Position numbers and translations under genes: made by a program. 64,000 bases of DNA, from positions 4,927,524 to 4,991,523 of the forward strand of contig NW_006921537.1 of assembly GCF_000340215.1 (NCBI RefSeq), in the 5' to 3' direction. This document shows, in pieces, positions 35,480 through 46,408 of the stretch. The stretch's first letter is position 1; the number at the start of each line of letters is the position of its first letter. This DNA is from Pseudocercospora fijiensis CIRAD86 (taxonomy: Eukaryota > Ascomycota > Dothideomycetes > Mycosphaerellales > Mycosphaerellaceae). Under the pieces are notes generated by a model, which had not been told where the DNA came from, made no database searches, and saw only the letters and a list, made by a program, of their open reading frames with translations.

Positions 35480-36510
35480 AAATCCCTTAGCGGACTTTAC
35501 GGCTAAGGAAGATTAGACGCTGAAACTTCGTACTAAGATACTCCTTACTAATCGCCTTAAAGTACTGCTACTCTATCTCCCTATCGATAGTTATATTCTA
35601 ACCCTCGGCAGTTAGATCGACTAAGCGACTCTTCGAGAAAGCCTCCTAAGCCGCCTAATAGTTAGCCTTTAGCTAGTTATCGTAATTCGACTAATCCTAG
35701 CTAGAGGGTTCGCGGTTAAGGAGATTGTCGTTCTTTAGGCGAAGGCGGATACGGTTATAGCCTGCCTATATCTTGTCGGCGTAGTTGCGCTAATCCGCCT
35801 TACGGCGAAGGGTGTCTTAATAAAGAGCGCCGTAGTTGTTAATGCTTACCTTAGCGCGGCGACGGAGGTACTCGAGAAAATTAGCTATACGCTATATTAT
35901 AGGAGGGATCTATATAGCGGATTAGCGGGTGCCTCTAAGGCGCCTCGCAGGTAACACTTATAGGCTTACAACCCTAACCCTATATAGGTCTATATCGGCC
36001 GTACTTTATATCTTCCTTAAATTCGTAGCTATCTAGTACGGAGAGCTGCTTGCCTATAGTTATCTTATTTATACCGATATTCTAGCTCCTACGGACGCAC
36101 TTAAGATAGATAGCGTAGCTAGCACGAAGCTCTAGGCGAGGTTCGAGAACCGGACTTACTTTATAGAAGTTAAATAGGACATCCTTAGAAGGGGTATTAG
36201 CCTCGCTATCGATATAGAGGCGGCTATCGTTATAGTACTCTAAGGGGCTGCCGCGACCTAAGGTCTTCTAAGCGTACGTAAACGAGTTGTCCGAAGTACT
36301 ACGCGGTATACCGCTACCGCCTTAATTAATAGGAGTAAAGTTGTAACCGCTACTACTACCGGAACCTAAAGCTATAATAAAAGGGTCGGCGAGAGTTAGC
36401 TCTTGCAATAATAGCGGTAATAGTAGTGCTTAAGAGGTGTTAGCCTTAGTATTTAAGGGACTAGGAGAAGTATATCGGAGCGGAGTAGTATCGAGCGGGC
36501 GATCTAATAC
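35480..36510 (-). pseudogene. Antisense ORF in the 3' region of Gypsy-B
   Basis: The minus strand reads as protein with only TAG/TAA breaks for more than 150 codons from about 36500 to 35980 (pieces: LTLADPFIIALGSGSSSGY; KVSPVLEPRLELRASYAIYL; TIGKQLSVLDSYEFKEDIKY). It resumes in another phase from about 35890 to 35490 (NFLEYLRRRAKVSINNYGAL; QAGYNRIRLRLKND), with an intron or indel between, near a GGYRCC motif at 35928-35955. No domain recognised. It lies between the pol end and the 3' LTR, transcribed toward pol. It could be an element-encoded extra protein or a captured host gene. Confidence 0.55.
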
Positions 36511-37351
36511 TAGTTAGTATTAATAAAAAGAAGAAAAAGGTTGTTTAACGAAACGCGCGCTTTTAACCCTAGCGACCTATACTTACTTCGCGTATAGACG
36601 CTTCTAGTACCTTATAGGCACCTCGGCGGTAACTCTAAGAGGTCGCAAGTAAAGCGCATATAACGTAGGTAACGTAAAGGGTCGGCGTAACAAATATACC
36701 CTTATTAATCGTTATCCCTAGTAAAAACTAAGCGTACCGACCTCGACTACTTCTACGCTTTAGCGTATAAGCACTCTTTATATTTCCTAGGAAAACTATA
36801 GTATTTAGTAGATATCGAGGGCGAAATTAGGAGAAGGAGAAAGTAGAAGAAAAATACGCGATTATCTAATTCCTAGTAGTAAACAAACCCCGTATATAAA
36901 AGTTCCCTAAGTAAAGGAGCAAGTACCGCAAAGGCACCGTAACCCTATCTTAAAGGTAATAGGAACAAATAGTACGTTCTAAGGCTAAGCCTAATAAGCG
37001 TAACCGCCGAGCGGATACCTACATATACGGTAACGACTACGCCTTAGCGAATGGCTCTTTAGTCGTTTAGCGCTTGCCGTCGATACTAGAGGTTTCTACT
37101 AGAAGTAGGGCGAAGGTCTATATAGGACTACCCCCTAGCGCCCTACTCTTCTTAGGGCGTAAGCCTTATATAGAGGCACCTTAGAGGTACCTCTATCCTA
37201 CTATCGACGTTCTATAGCAATATTTCTACTACTAGACCGCGCATCGCTATACTAACCTAGTAGCGGCGCGGGAAAGCGCAAGTAGTAGAGGAGGTAGCGG
37301 CGCGGGAAAAACATATAACCTAAGGATAGGCTATCGAGGGGGGGGGGATAC
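36511..37351 (+). other. 3' untranslated region of Gypsy-B and polypurine tract
   Basis: No supported gene. Ends GAGGGGGGGGGATAC at 37337-37351, a polypurine tract directly before the LTR. Contains GGYRCC motifs near 36607-36635 and 37172-37197 and a duplicated AGTAGCGGCGCGGGAAA at about 37260-37312. Confidence 0.65.
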
Positions 37352-37570
37352 TATAAGGGAATACCCTTCTATACCGCCGAGACCCTTACTAGGCACCTAT
37401 AAGGCACCCTAGAGGTGCCTCGCCGGTAACCCCGAGTTACCTAACTCTTAGCACTATAGGATAAGGCGCCTATTCCTACCTCGAGAATCGCTCGTTCCTT
37501 AGGCAATATCGTTAAATACTAAGACTACTATTTACTCGTATTAATACTCTCTATATACTACTTCCTTATA
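37352..37570 (+). repeat. 3' LTR of Gypsy-B (219 bp)
   Basis: Same length as the 5' LTR; TG at its start has become TA. Followed by GAAGG and then the remainder of copy D's LTR. Confidence 0.93.
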
Positions 37571-37575
37571 GAAGG

Positions 37576-37762
37576 GTTATATTAGTAGGTAGATAGGGTA
37601 GTAGTAAATTAGTATAGTATTCGATAGAGATCTAAGAGGAGAGGGAGGAAGGTAGGCTAGTTAGCCTAACGCTAAGCGCTAAGTCCTACCTAAGGCACTA
37701 AGACCCTAGCTTCACTCGGCCTAGTTATATACTAATTACATGTAACCTCTTTAGTCCTAATA
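37576..37762 (-). repeat. 3' LTR of copy D (main part)
   Basis: Continues from 29110 across the Gypsy-B insertion; 10 + 187 = 197 bp, identical in length to its 5' LTR. Ends CCTAATA, inner neighbour of the polypurine tract CGCTTCCCTTC. Confidence 0.92.
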
Positions 37763-38977
37763 TACGCTTCCCTTCTAAAGGCCGCGCCCTCGTAGCCTGT
37801 CTATATTACAACCTAATCTCCGTTACTACTAACTTAGTAGACTAACTAAGCTATTTAGCCGCGCTAAATTGAACGCTTAACTACCTAATTATATAACTAT
37901 GTTAAACCTTACCTCCGATAATGTCTAACTCTAACTGCGCTATTACTACTACTATAGTAATAATAAGGGGTTATATAGCTATATAAATTAAAGGCTAGTA
38001 ACTAATTATAATACGAGCGTACCTTCCCTACTATAATAGGTAGGTATACGGGGTATTGCAGCACTGCCCCCGTTCTAAGTAAGGTTGTCCGAGTTCTTTA
38101 CGTCTACTCTTAAAAGACCTAGAAATGTCCGCTTCCGAGGGTTGTCCGTTCCGAGGGATTGTTCTTATTATTACGAGGGCTATTACTGTTCGTAGTTTCG
38201 CTAGCCCTAATTAGCTAGGTTTAGTAGCCTTTAATTGTTAATCTTATCTTATCTTTTCAAAAACACAGTTCGTCTAGTTTCTATAGGTAAAGGCTATTAT
38301 AAGTGCAATAGTTAAGGTTCGTTTCGCTTAAAGGGTCGGAAAGATCGAGGAGTAACCTATTATCCGCAAGATCGACCCCGGCTAGCTTAGCTCTATAGTT
38401 TTTGCCCTTAGTTAGTCTATTAGTCGCTTAATCTTTTAGGCGGCTTAAAGTTTTAATTAAAGTTTTAATTAACCCCTTAGTGCCTTAGGCTCGTAGTATA
38501 GGTAAGGTTATAGCGACAATAATAAGTAATATTAATAATAGCGGCGCTAGCCGTCTTAGCGCTAACTTTACCTTGCTTTTAATTTCCTTCTTTAACTAAT
38601 AATAACTCGGCAATACCGTTACTAATATAGCCGTATCTTTCCTTCTTTAAGTAGTAATATACTCCGCAATACCGTTACTAATATAGCCGCGCCGGCCGCG
38701 CCGTCCTTAAGCACTAGCGCGACGCCGTCGTTATTATTATTATTACTATTTACGCGTACGCGCGCCGTCCTTGCCGATCGCTTAGGCCTCGAGGCCTTGC
38801 TAGAATAAAGGGACTAGAGGGGCGCTAAGAGAAGGGTCTTATAGGGTGCGCTAGTAGAGAGGTAGATTCTATAGTAGTATAGTTTTATTGTCCTTTGTTG
38901 CTAACAATTGCTTACCTCTAATTAGTTAGCTAATAGCACCCCGGGGGTAGCATTAATCCTAGGCCTTTCTAGTAACA
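37763..38977 (-). other. 3' untranslated region of copy D
   Basis: 1.2 kb, homologous to 5179-6341. Near 38680-38760 it has extra GC-rich sequence and a short (TTA)n run absent from copy A. No gene seen. Confidence 0.65.
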
Positions 38978-41900
38978 TTATAGGCCCTTAGCCTTCTTCT
39001 TGTTCTTTATACTAGTCTAATACTTATCTAACAACTTAGTTATGTCTTTAAAAGAGGCTTTAGCTTCCTACGAGTCCTATTTAGGTAAATAGCCTTGCTA
39101 TCTTAGGAGGTATTTCTTCTTACCTTTCCTAGTCCGGTGCTATAGGATACGTTCTATAGACTACAGCTCTTTACTATTAGCTAAGACTTCCTCTAACTTA
39201 GTAGGCGCTTTATCGCCTTCGCGCTAGTAGTATAGTTTAAGGAGGGAGATATAGAAGGTGTTATAGATAGTGTAATAAGGTAGAAGCTATAACTAGTAGG
39301 CCTAGCTATTGCCCTTCGGTTCTCGGATACGGAATAGGCTAATGTATCTTAGTGCGAGCTTAGGCCTTGTTTTGCTATTAGGGGATAGGTGTTTGCGGAT
39401 ATAGAGGTTCTTAGTGCTTAATATAACTATATCGCCTTGCTTAAAGGTTATTAGGGTGTAGTGTTTGTTATAATAGGCCTTCTAATAGGCCTAGGCCTTT
39501 GCTAGTTTGTTAGCTAACTTAGCGTGAATTTCCCGCATCTTTTAAACCCTTTTAATAGCTGCTAGTATCTTAGGGGTTAGTACTTAACGCGCTTCCCTTT
39601 CCTTACGCTCGGCCTCGAGCGAGGTAAATAGACCTTATAGCAATGCGGCGTTTTGACCTATTATAGCTATATATAGTAAAACCTTAGTTAATAAGTGTAT
39701 ACTATTGTTATATACGAATTCTATAGGCTATAGGAGATTGACCTAATCTTTAGGGTTCTCGTTAATATAACTGCGTAGGTACTACTATAGGATAGCATTC
39801 TATCTCTCTGTTTAACCGTTAGTCTATAGATAGAAGGCTGTTAATAGCCGATGCTTTAGTCTTAGCTATAGGCATATTTCGCTCTAATAGTGCGATGTGA
39901 ATATCGAGCCCCTATCGGAGACTATCCTCTTAGGGGTTCCCTAATAGGTATAGAAGATATTATTCTATAGCGCCTCTACTATATTAATAGCAGTCTAGTC
40001 TTTCTACGCTAGGATGTATCGAGCGCCTTTAGTAAATCGATCTACTATAATAAGGATAGTATTAAAGACGTCCTTACTGCCCCTACGCTTAGCAGGCGGA
40101 AGGCCTATAATAAAATCTATTATAAGCTCTGCAAATAGCTTATAAGGGATTGGTAATAAGGACAACTCGCTAAACGGCTAATGCTTCGGTGCCTTAATAC
40201 GTTAGTATACGGCGTACGTGTTTACGTAGTCCTTTATATCCCGCTTACTATTTAGCTAGTAGTATATGCGCGATAGTAGCTCGTGCGACCTCTCTATACT
40301 ATAGTAACCGGCAAGCTTACTATTATAGTATCGCTTAAGAAGCTCTTATCGGATCGAATGCTCGGTAGGGATAAAGAGCCTACCCCTATAGCGCAAATAG
40401 CTATCGGCATTAATCGACCAATTCTTGCTAGATCTAGTCTTGCGGCCACTTCTAAGCTAATCTATACGAGCCGTAGCAAAGGCGTCCCTTTGCTAAGCAC
40501 GTAACAGCTTATCTATAAACGCTCGTCTATCCCCTTCTATAAGTTCGCTTAATAGCACCCTCGCTATCTTGCGTAGTACGCACTGTATGCATCTAGTAGC
40601 ACTAGTAGCCGGATTAACTGTATTAGTGCTTTAATCGCTATTACTATATATAGCGATATCGACTAGGGAGTTATTATAACTTCTCCTATCTATGTCCTTA
40701 GCCCTTGCCTTAATACGCACTATTAATATAGCAAGAGTATTAATATGCTTTAAGCCGTCGCGGAGTCCGGTAAGCCGCTTATCCTACGCTTACTTATTAA
40801 TAATACGGGCTATAGCAATCTTATACTATAGGGTTAGAAACAATAAATTAATAGATTGCTAAGTCCCGCTGTCGTAATTAGGTCGCCTCGATAGGCTATT
40901 AGCAGGGTTGCTTACGCCTAGCCGATATAATATATTAAAATCAAATCTAGCGAGGTAGACGGCCTATCTAGCCTATCGACCTATAACCCTAGTAACCTTC
41001 GTAATTCTACGGAGGTTGTTATAGTCCGTATAGACCTAAATAGTGTGCTAGGCACTATTAAGATAGTAGCGCTAGTACTTAAAGGCTTCTACGATCGCTA
41101 AGAGCTCTTGCTCGTAGGTTTTATATCGGCGCTCCGTATCGATTATCTTTTGTAAGAAGAAGGCAATCGGGTGCTAGTAGTAGTTATTAGCCTGTTATAA
41201 CATAATAGCTAATATAGCGAACTGTAAAGCGTTAGTCTCAATTCGGATCTGCTTGCTTAGCACGAAATAGTGCAATAAGGGGACTTTAGTAAAGCGTTGC
41301 TTTAAACCGTTAAAAGCGGCTTGTACTCTGTTAGTCTATTTAAACTCCCTAGTTAGATTAGCCTTAGTTTTAGTAAGCTTAGTTAGGGGCATTACATATC
41401 TCGAATAGCCCTTAATAAACCGACGGTAAAAGTTAGTAAAGCCGAGGAATAACTAAAGTTCCTTAATACTAGTAGGTGTTAGCTACTTAGTAATAGTCTT
41501 AATCCGGTTAGGATTAGCCTTAATACCCTCGGTTAATACGAGGAAGCCAAGGAAGGACACCTCTTTAGTAGCAAAGGTGCATTTAGAAGGCTTGCAATAT
41601 AGGCTATAGGCCCTTAGGCGGTCGAGGACCTTGCGGACTACAGCCTAGTACTCCGCAATATTAGGTAAATAGGTGTAAACTAGGATGTTATCTAGGTAAA
41701 CTATACAGAGATAGTCTAATAGGCCCGAGAGGGCCCGATTAATATAGGACTAGAATGTTATAGGGGCATTAGCTAGCCTAAATAGTATAACTAAGTACTT
41801 AAAATAGCTATAACGAGTGCGGAAGGCCGTCTTCTATTCGTCGCCCTTGCGAATACAGATGCGGTAATAGGCGTCCTTAATGTCTAATATAGTATAGTAG

Positions 41901-42879
41901 TAGGCACTAGAAAGGCGATCGGGTATCTTATTAATAAGCGGAAGTAGACAGCGGTCTTTAATAGTAATAGTATTAAGTCTACGATAATCGACACATAGGC
42001 GTAGGCTACTATCCTTCTTTAGTACGAATAGGATAGGTGCACTAGGAGGACTGTTACTATACCGAATACGACTATTAGCTAGGTTTTCCTCTAGGTACTT
42101 ACGTAATATAGCAAGCTCTCGTTCGCTAAGGTTATAGAGGGGACTAAAAGGAACCTCTTTGCCTTCTATTATATTAATCTTATAATCCGTCTCTTTAAAT
42201 ATAGGCAATGTCGATGCTAAGTAGTGTTTAAATACATTAATATAGGTCTCTCGAATAGGCTCTAGTATACGCTCGAGCTAATTAGGGTCTATACTATTAG
42301 GGGGCATAGGTTTATCGTTATTACTACCGAGTAGGTCGGTAGTTAGATTAGCTAAGGCAGGTATTAAGTTGCTAATAAACAGGACCCTAATATTATTAGG
42401 ATACTCGCTAACATCGATATATTTAATGTCCTCCTTCCTAGCGATTCTAAATCGCTACTTCTAGATACCTAAGTCTATAGCTATAGCGTAGTACTTAAGA
42501 ATAGGGTTGCTAATAACAATATCGGATAGGAGGCTATCTATGTCTACTACGTAGGTAGTAAAGTCTAGTAGGCGCTTATTGCCGAGGTCGTCCCTTAGAA
42601 CTATAGGAATATAGTAGGCTCTATAGGTTAAGTGCCGAGCGTTATTAAACTAAGCAAGGGTTAGTAGGTTAGTCCTAGGCAATTGTCGGAGGTCTAATTG
42701 CTTAGCTAGGCGATAGTTAATAAGGGCACTAACTGAATTTCCTAGGTCTAGCGTAACCTTAGTCTTATAATTAGTGCTATACGAGTCTAATACGAGATAG
42801 GTGCGTATAATAGCTAGTACAATGTCGATAGTCTTACGCCGCATAAGGCTAATAGTTAGTGCGGCGCTTATTCTTTTTT
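38978..42879 (-). pseudogene. pol: Pol of Gypsy-A copy D
   Basis: Stop TAA at 38978-38980. Chromodomain near 39040-39190, integrase about 39600-40370, RT with the longest open stretch at 41834-42208, protease about 42480-42844 (RRKTIDIVLAII and LDLGNSVSALI). YLDD at 41687-41698 reads YLDN (GAT AAC). The A6 slip site is at 42874-42879. RIP stops throughout. Confidence 0.9.
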
Positions 42880-44241
42880 CGACTAATTAGAAGGTTAGCC
42901 TATAGGGGTAGCATTAGCGGCTAAAAGGGCTTTTCGGTGCTTAGCGGCAGTACGGTTAACTCGGGCCTAGTCTCGGGGCCTATCGCATTAGCCTAGTAAA
43001 TGAGTAGTGCTATTACAATTAAAGCACTTGTATCTAGTTAGGGCACCGCTAGGTCCGCTCGAATTGGTACTAGAATTAGATAAACGATTAGGGGTATATA
43101 GAAATAAGCCCCTTCCTTGTCCTCTTCCTCGCTAGGGGTTTCTACTACGGTATCAGCCCCTGCCTCTTCTACGTTAGTAGTCGTTACTATTTCTATTATT
43201 AGCAGCGTTCGTTTAAGGAGTACTTCCTTAGTTTCCTTAGTTTCTACCGCGGCTACGGTTGTTAGATAGTCGTATCTTAGATTCTAACCGTTGCTATAGC
43301 TATACTATACGCTCTATAGTTTCTACTTCAATTATGAATTAAATTCGTATAAGATTAGCCTGTTCGAACATACGGCGGCGGTCTAATTTAAGGATAAGCT
43401 CCTACCTTAACTTAGGGCGTATTTCGGAGACCTATATAGAGTCGGTCTTAGCCGGAAGGTTATCCTCGAGGGTCTTTAAATAGGCCTTAAATAAGCGAGC
43501 TAACTAGTTAGTCTTTTGTTTAGCTCGAAGGTACTAGTCCTAAGTATGTTATTGCCTTAGTATAGGGTTTCTAAGGGTGTTTAGTATAATAGTTTTGTAG
43601 GTCTGCTACTAAATAGCAGTCTAGTTATCGAGGGAGTCGAAATAGTTATCCTAGGTACGCTTCGGGTCTCTATTAATATACTATATAGCGTAGACAACTA
43701 GTAAATAGTCGTCTAGAAGAGCCCTCGGTACATTTCGCTAGTTAAGCTTACAATTACGTATATAATCATTGTATTGCTTACGACTAGAGCTATTAAACAT
43801 AGTGCAATCCTTAAGCTTAGCATCCTTCTTCTAAACTAGGACGGATAGTAAGGAAGGCCTTGCTATTAGCTTAGTATTAGTTGCTAGGGCTTTATATAGG
43901 CGACGAATTTCGAGGAGATTATCCTTTAGCTATTGTTCTTAACGCAAGGCAGTAAGCCTATTCTAAGTAGCTTCTTCAAGTCTCGCTACTAGTTAGGGAC
44001 TAAAGGCTAGTTAGCTATATCGACGATTAATAATATTGTTAAGAATGTCGTCGATAGGCAATTCTAGGTCGTTACCTAGAATTACAGGTTCTTTAGCAGG
44101 CTCTCCGGCAGGCCCTTTAGTAGGAGGCACTTTAGCAGGCTCTGTGCTACTAGAGTTGTTATTGCTAGCGCTACTAGCGGCGCCGCGGTTGTTGTTTCGT
44201 AATAAACCGGCTATTATAATAAGGGGTAACACTAATAATAT
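42868..44241 (-). pseudogene. gag: Gag of Gypsy-A copy D
   Basis: 458 codons from the mutated start (ATA, 44239-44241) to the TAA at 42868-42870, an exact multiple of three and the longest of the Gags measured here. The N-terminus LPLIIIAGLL is followed by an Ala/Ser/Asn stretch and the PTK/PAK repeat (about 44093-44149). Knuckle near 43010-43055 with RIP-damaged ligands. Confidence 0.85.
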
Positions 44242-44489
44242 ATTATAGGCCCCTAAGATACGGATATAGCGGAATTAGTAGATATCGGCTTAGTGCGATT
44301 AATTTAGTATAATAGGCCGTATAGAAGGCCTTGCTTGATAATTGGTACGGTTGTTTCGATAGAATAGTACGTATAGGTCCCGTTCTTTAGGCGTAATATA
44401 GTTAGATTAGTCTTGTTCGTAGCTATACCGCTAAAAGCTTGAAATAAGAACTACCTAGCTACTACCCTTAAAGGGTAGATCGAATACTA
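44242..44489 (-). other. 5' leader of copy D
   Basis: 248 bp between the LTR and gag, conserved with 10652-10899, 44924-45171, 46161-46408 and 55757-56004. It starts GTATTCGATCTACCC next to the LTR; whether this is a tRNA primer-binding site could not be decided. Confidence 0.65.
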
Positions 44490-44686
44490 TATAAGAAGGG
44501 TTATATTAGCAGGTAGATAGGGTAGTAGTGAATTAGTATAGTATTCGATAGAGATCTAAGAGGAGAGTAAGGAAGGCAGGCTAGTTAGCCTAACGCTAAG
44601 CGCTAAGTCCTGCCTAAGGCACTAAGACCCTAGCTTTACTCGGCCTAGTTACATGCTAATTACGTATAACCTCTTTAGTCCTAACA
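44490..44686 (-). repeat. 5' LTR of copy D (197 bp, long type)
   Basis: TATAAGAAGGG to CCTAACA, then the target duplication GTATC. Confidence 0.93.
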
Positions 44687-44923
44687 GTATCGACGATTAA
44701 CAATGTTGCTAAGGATATCGTTAATAGGCAACGATAGGTTATCCCCTTCGACTATAGGTTCTTTAGTAGGCCCTCTAGTAGGGTCTCTAGTAGGCGCTTT
44801 AGTAGGCACTTTAGTAGGCACTGTGCTACTAGCGTTGTCGTTGCTAGCGCTACTAGCGGCGCCGCGATTGTTGTCACTTCGTAATAAGCCGGCTATTATA
44901 ATAAGGGATAGCACTAATAATAT
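44687..44923 (-). pseudogene. gag: Gag N-terminus of copy E
   Basis: Mutated start ATA at 44921-44923, then LSLIIIAGLLRSDNN and a PTK repeat longer than in copy B. It runs to the GTATC duplication and continues at 29100 leftward. Confidence 0.88.
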
Positions 44924-45171
44924 ATTATAGCCCCTTATAGTACGGATATAGCGGAATTAGTAGGTATCGGCCTAGTACGATTAACTTAGTATAATAGGCC
45001 GTATAGAAGGCCTTGCTTGCTAATTAGTACGGTTGCTTTAGTAGAATAGTACGCGTAGGTCCCGTTCTTCGGGCGTAATATAGTTAAATCGATAGTTTTT
45101 GTAGCTATACCGCTAAAAGCTTAAAATAAGGACTATCTAGCTACTGCCCTTAAAGGGTAGATCGAATACTG
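44924..45171 (-). other. 5' leader of copy E
   Basis: Homologous to the leaders of copies B, D, F and G; no gene. Confidence 0.65.
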
Positions 45172-45360
45172 TATAAGAAGGGTTATATTAGCAGGTAGAT
45201 AGGGTAGTAGTAAATTAGTATAGTATTCGATAGAGATCTAAGAGGAGAGGGAGGAAGGTAGGCTAGTTAGCCTAACGCTAAGCGCTAAGCCCTGCCTAAG
45301 GCACTAGGACCCTAGCTTTACTCGAGCTAGTTATATGCTAATTACGTGTAGCCTCTAACA
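45172..45360 (-). repeat. 5' LTR of copy E (189 bp, short type)
   Basis: TATAAGAAGGG to CCTCTAACA; lacks the eight bases (TTAGTCCT-type) found in long-type LTRs. The right flank is CTAGT; the partner flank is lost. Confidence 0.9.
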
Positions 45361-45607
45361 CTAGTTTAACCGCTTTAAGGCTAAAATCTCGCAAGCGACT
45401 AGGTATAAAGCCGCGGAATATATAGAATTCTAATAAACTAGCTTCCGAGTTAGAATAGGTAGTAATAAGTATATCGTTCTAATAGATATAAGGCGGCGCG
45501 CCTAGACCGAATATAATAGTAACCGTACGTATATAACTGTCGTTAATTCCGTTAATGCCTTCGGTAAGGTAGTAGATTATTAGTTATCTATTATAGATTA
45601 CTAGTTA
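45361..45607 (-). pseudogene. Unidentified degenerate coding fragment
   Basis: The minus strand can be read for about 70 codons with a single TAG (pieces: NDSYIRTVTIIFGLGAPPY; SEASLLEFYIFRGFIPSRL). No family recognised. It runs into an assembly gap. Confidence 0.35.
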
Positions 45608-45731
45608 NNNNNNNNNNNNNNNNNNNNNNNNNNNNNNNNNNNNNNNNNNNNNNNNNNNNNNNNNNNNNNNNNNNNNNNNNNNNNNNNNNNNNNNNNNNNN
45701 NNNNNNNNNNNNNNNNNNNNNNNNNNNNNNN
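45608..45731. other. Assembly gap (124 N)
   Basis: Unknown bases between the fragment above and a minisatellite; its odd length suggests an estimated gap. Confidence 0.95.
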
Positions 45732-45986
45732 TTGCTATCCGGAATACCTATAGCGAGTACTATTCGAAATATCTATAGCAAGTAGTTCTTTCCGAGTCGG
45801 AACACTTATAGCAAGTACTGCCTACAAGGCGTATAGTAGGTCTAATTCAAAACGCTTATAGCAACTTTAATCGAAAACAACTATGGGAATTCTAATTTAG
45901 AACGCTTATGATACTAAGTACTCTTCGGAACGCGTATAGCAAGTCTAATCCGGAGCGCTAACAGTTAGTACTACTATCTATAACGC
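45732..45986. repeat. Degenerate minisatellite
   Basis: At least six imperfect units of roughly 40 bp sharing GGAACRCTTATAGCAAGT. Ends at the 5' LTR of copy F. It may continue into the gap. Confidence 0.65.
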
Positions 45987-46160
45987 TGTTAGGGCTAAAG
46001 AGGCTATACGTGATTAGTATATAACTAGGCTAAGTGAAGCTAGGGTCTTAGTGCCTTAGGCAGGGCTTGGCGCTTGGCGTTAGGCTAACTCTCCTACCTT
46101 CCTCCCTCTCCTCCTAGATCGCTATCGAACCCGCCAACCACTAAGATTACCCTTCTTATA
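45987..46160 (+). repeat. 5' LTR of copy F (174 bp, aberrant)
   Basis: Begins TGTTAGGGCTAAAG (long type) but the segment after CGCTATCGAA is replaced by CCCGCCAACCACTAAGATTA instead of the usual TACTACTCGTACC region. Confidence 0.82.
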
Positions 46161-46408
46161 TAACATTCGATCTACCCCTTAAGGGGAGTAGCTAGATAGT
46201 CCTTATTTTAGGCTTTTAACGGTATAGCTACAAAAACTACTAATCTAACTATATTACGCCTAAGAACGGGGCCTATACGTACTATTCTACTTAAATAACT
46301 ATACTAATTACTAAGCAAGGGCTTCTATACGGCCTACTATACTAAGTCGATCGTACTAGACCGATACCTACTAATTCCGCTATATCCGTACTATAAGGGG
46401 CTTATAAT
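46161..46408 (+). other. 5' leader of copy F
   Basis: 248 bp, homologous to the other leaders. No gene. Confidence 0.65.

Larger units (their letters stand above)
29111..37570 (+). mobile_element. Gypsy-B: second chromovirus, complete structure, 8460 bp
   Basis: Two 219-bp LTRs (29111-29329 and 37352-37570) start TGTAAGGG/TATAAGGG and end CTTCCTTATA. It is flanked by the duplication GAAGG (29106-29110 and 37571-37575), which lies ten bases inside copy D's 3' LTR. Gag, Pol with a chromodomain, and a 2.2-kb 3' region with an antisense ORF. Unrelated to Gypsy-A at the DNA level. Contains a dispersed GGYRCC motif. RIPed, so inactive. Confidence 0.95.
29101..44686 (-). mobile_element. Gypsy-A copy D, complete, split by Gypsy-B
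   Basis: 5' LTR 44490-44686 (197 bp), leader, gag 42868-44241, pol 38978-42879, 3' UTR 37763-38977, and a 3' LTR made of 29101-29110 plus 37576-37762, which also sums to 197 bp. It is flanked by the 5-bp duplication GTATC (29096-29100; 44687-44691). With Gypsy-B and its duplicated GAAGG removed it is about 7.1 kb. Confidence 0.95.
28701..45360 (-). mobile_element. Gypsy-A copy E (partial), split by copy D
   Basis: Pieces: 5' LTR 45172-45360, leader 44924-45171, gag N-terminus 44687-44923, then copy D with Gypsy-B inside, and gag continuing at 28701-29100. The two gag pieces meet exactly through the duplicated GTATC (29096-29100 and 44687-44691). Beyond 28701 the rest of the element is missing where the hAT terminus begins. 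Confidence 0.9.

Noticed and set aside
40283..40504. 73-codon plus-strand ORF in copy D
   Set aside because: Antisense to integrase of copy D; no support.
45361..45607. Copia-type reverse transcriptase
   Set aside because: One string resembles NDILIT-type RT text, but the flanking residues do not fit the RT fold order; left unassigned.
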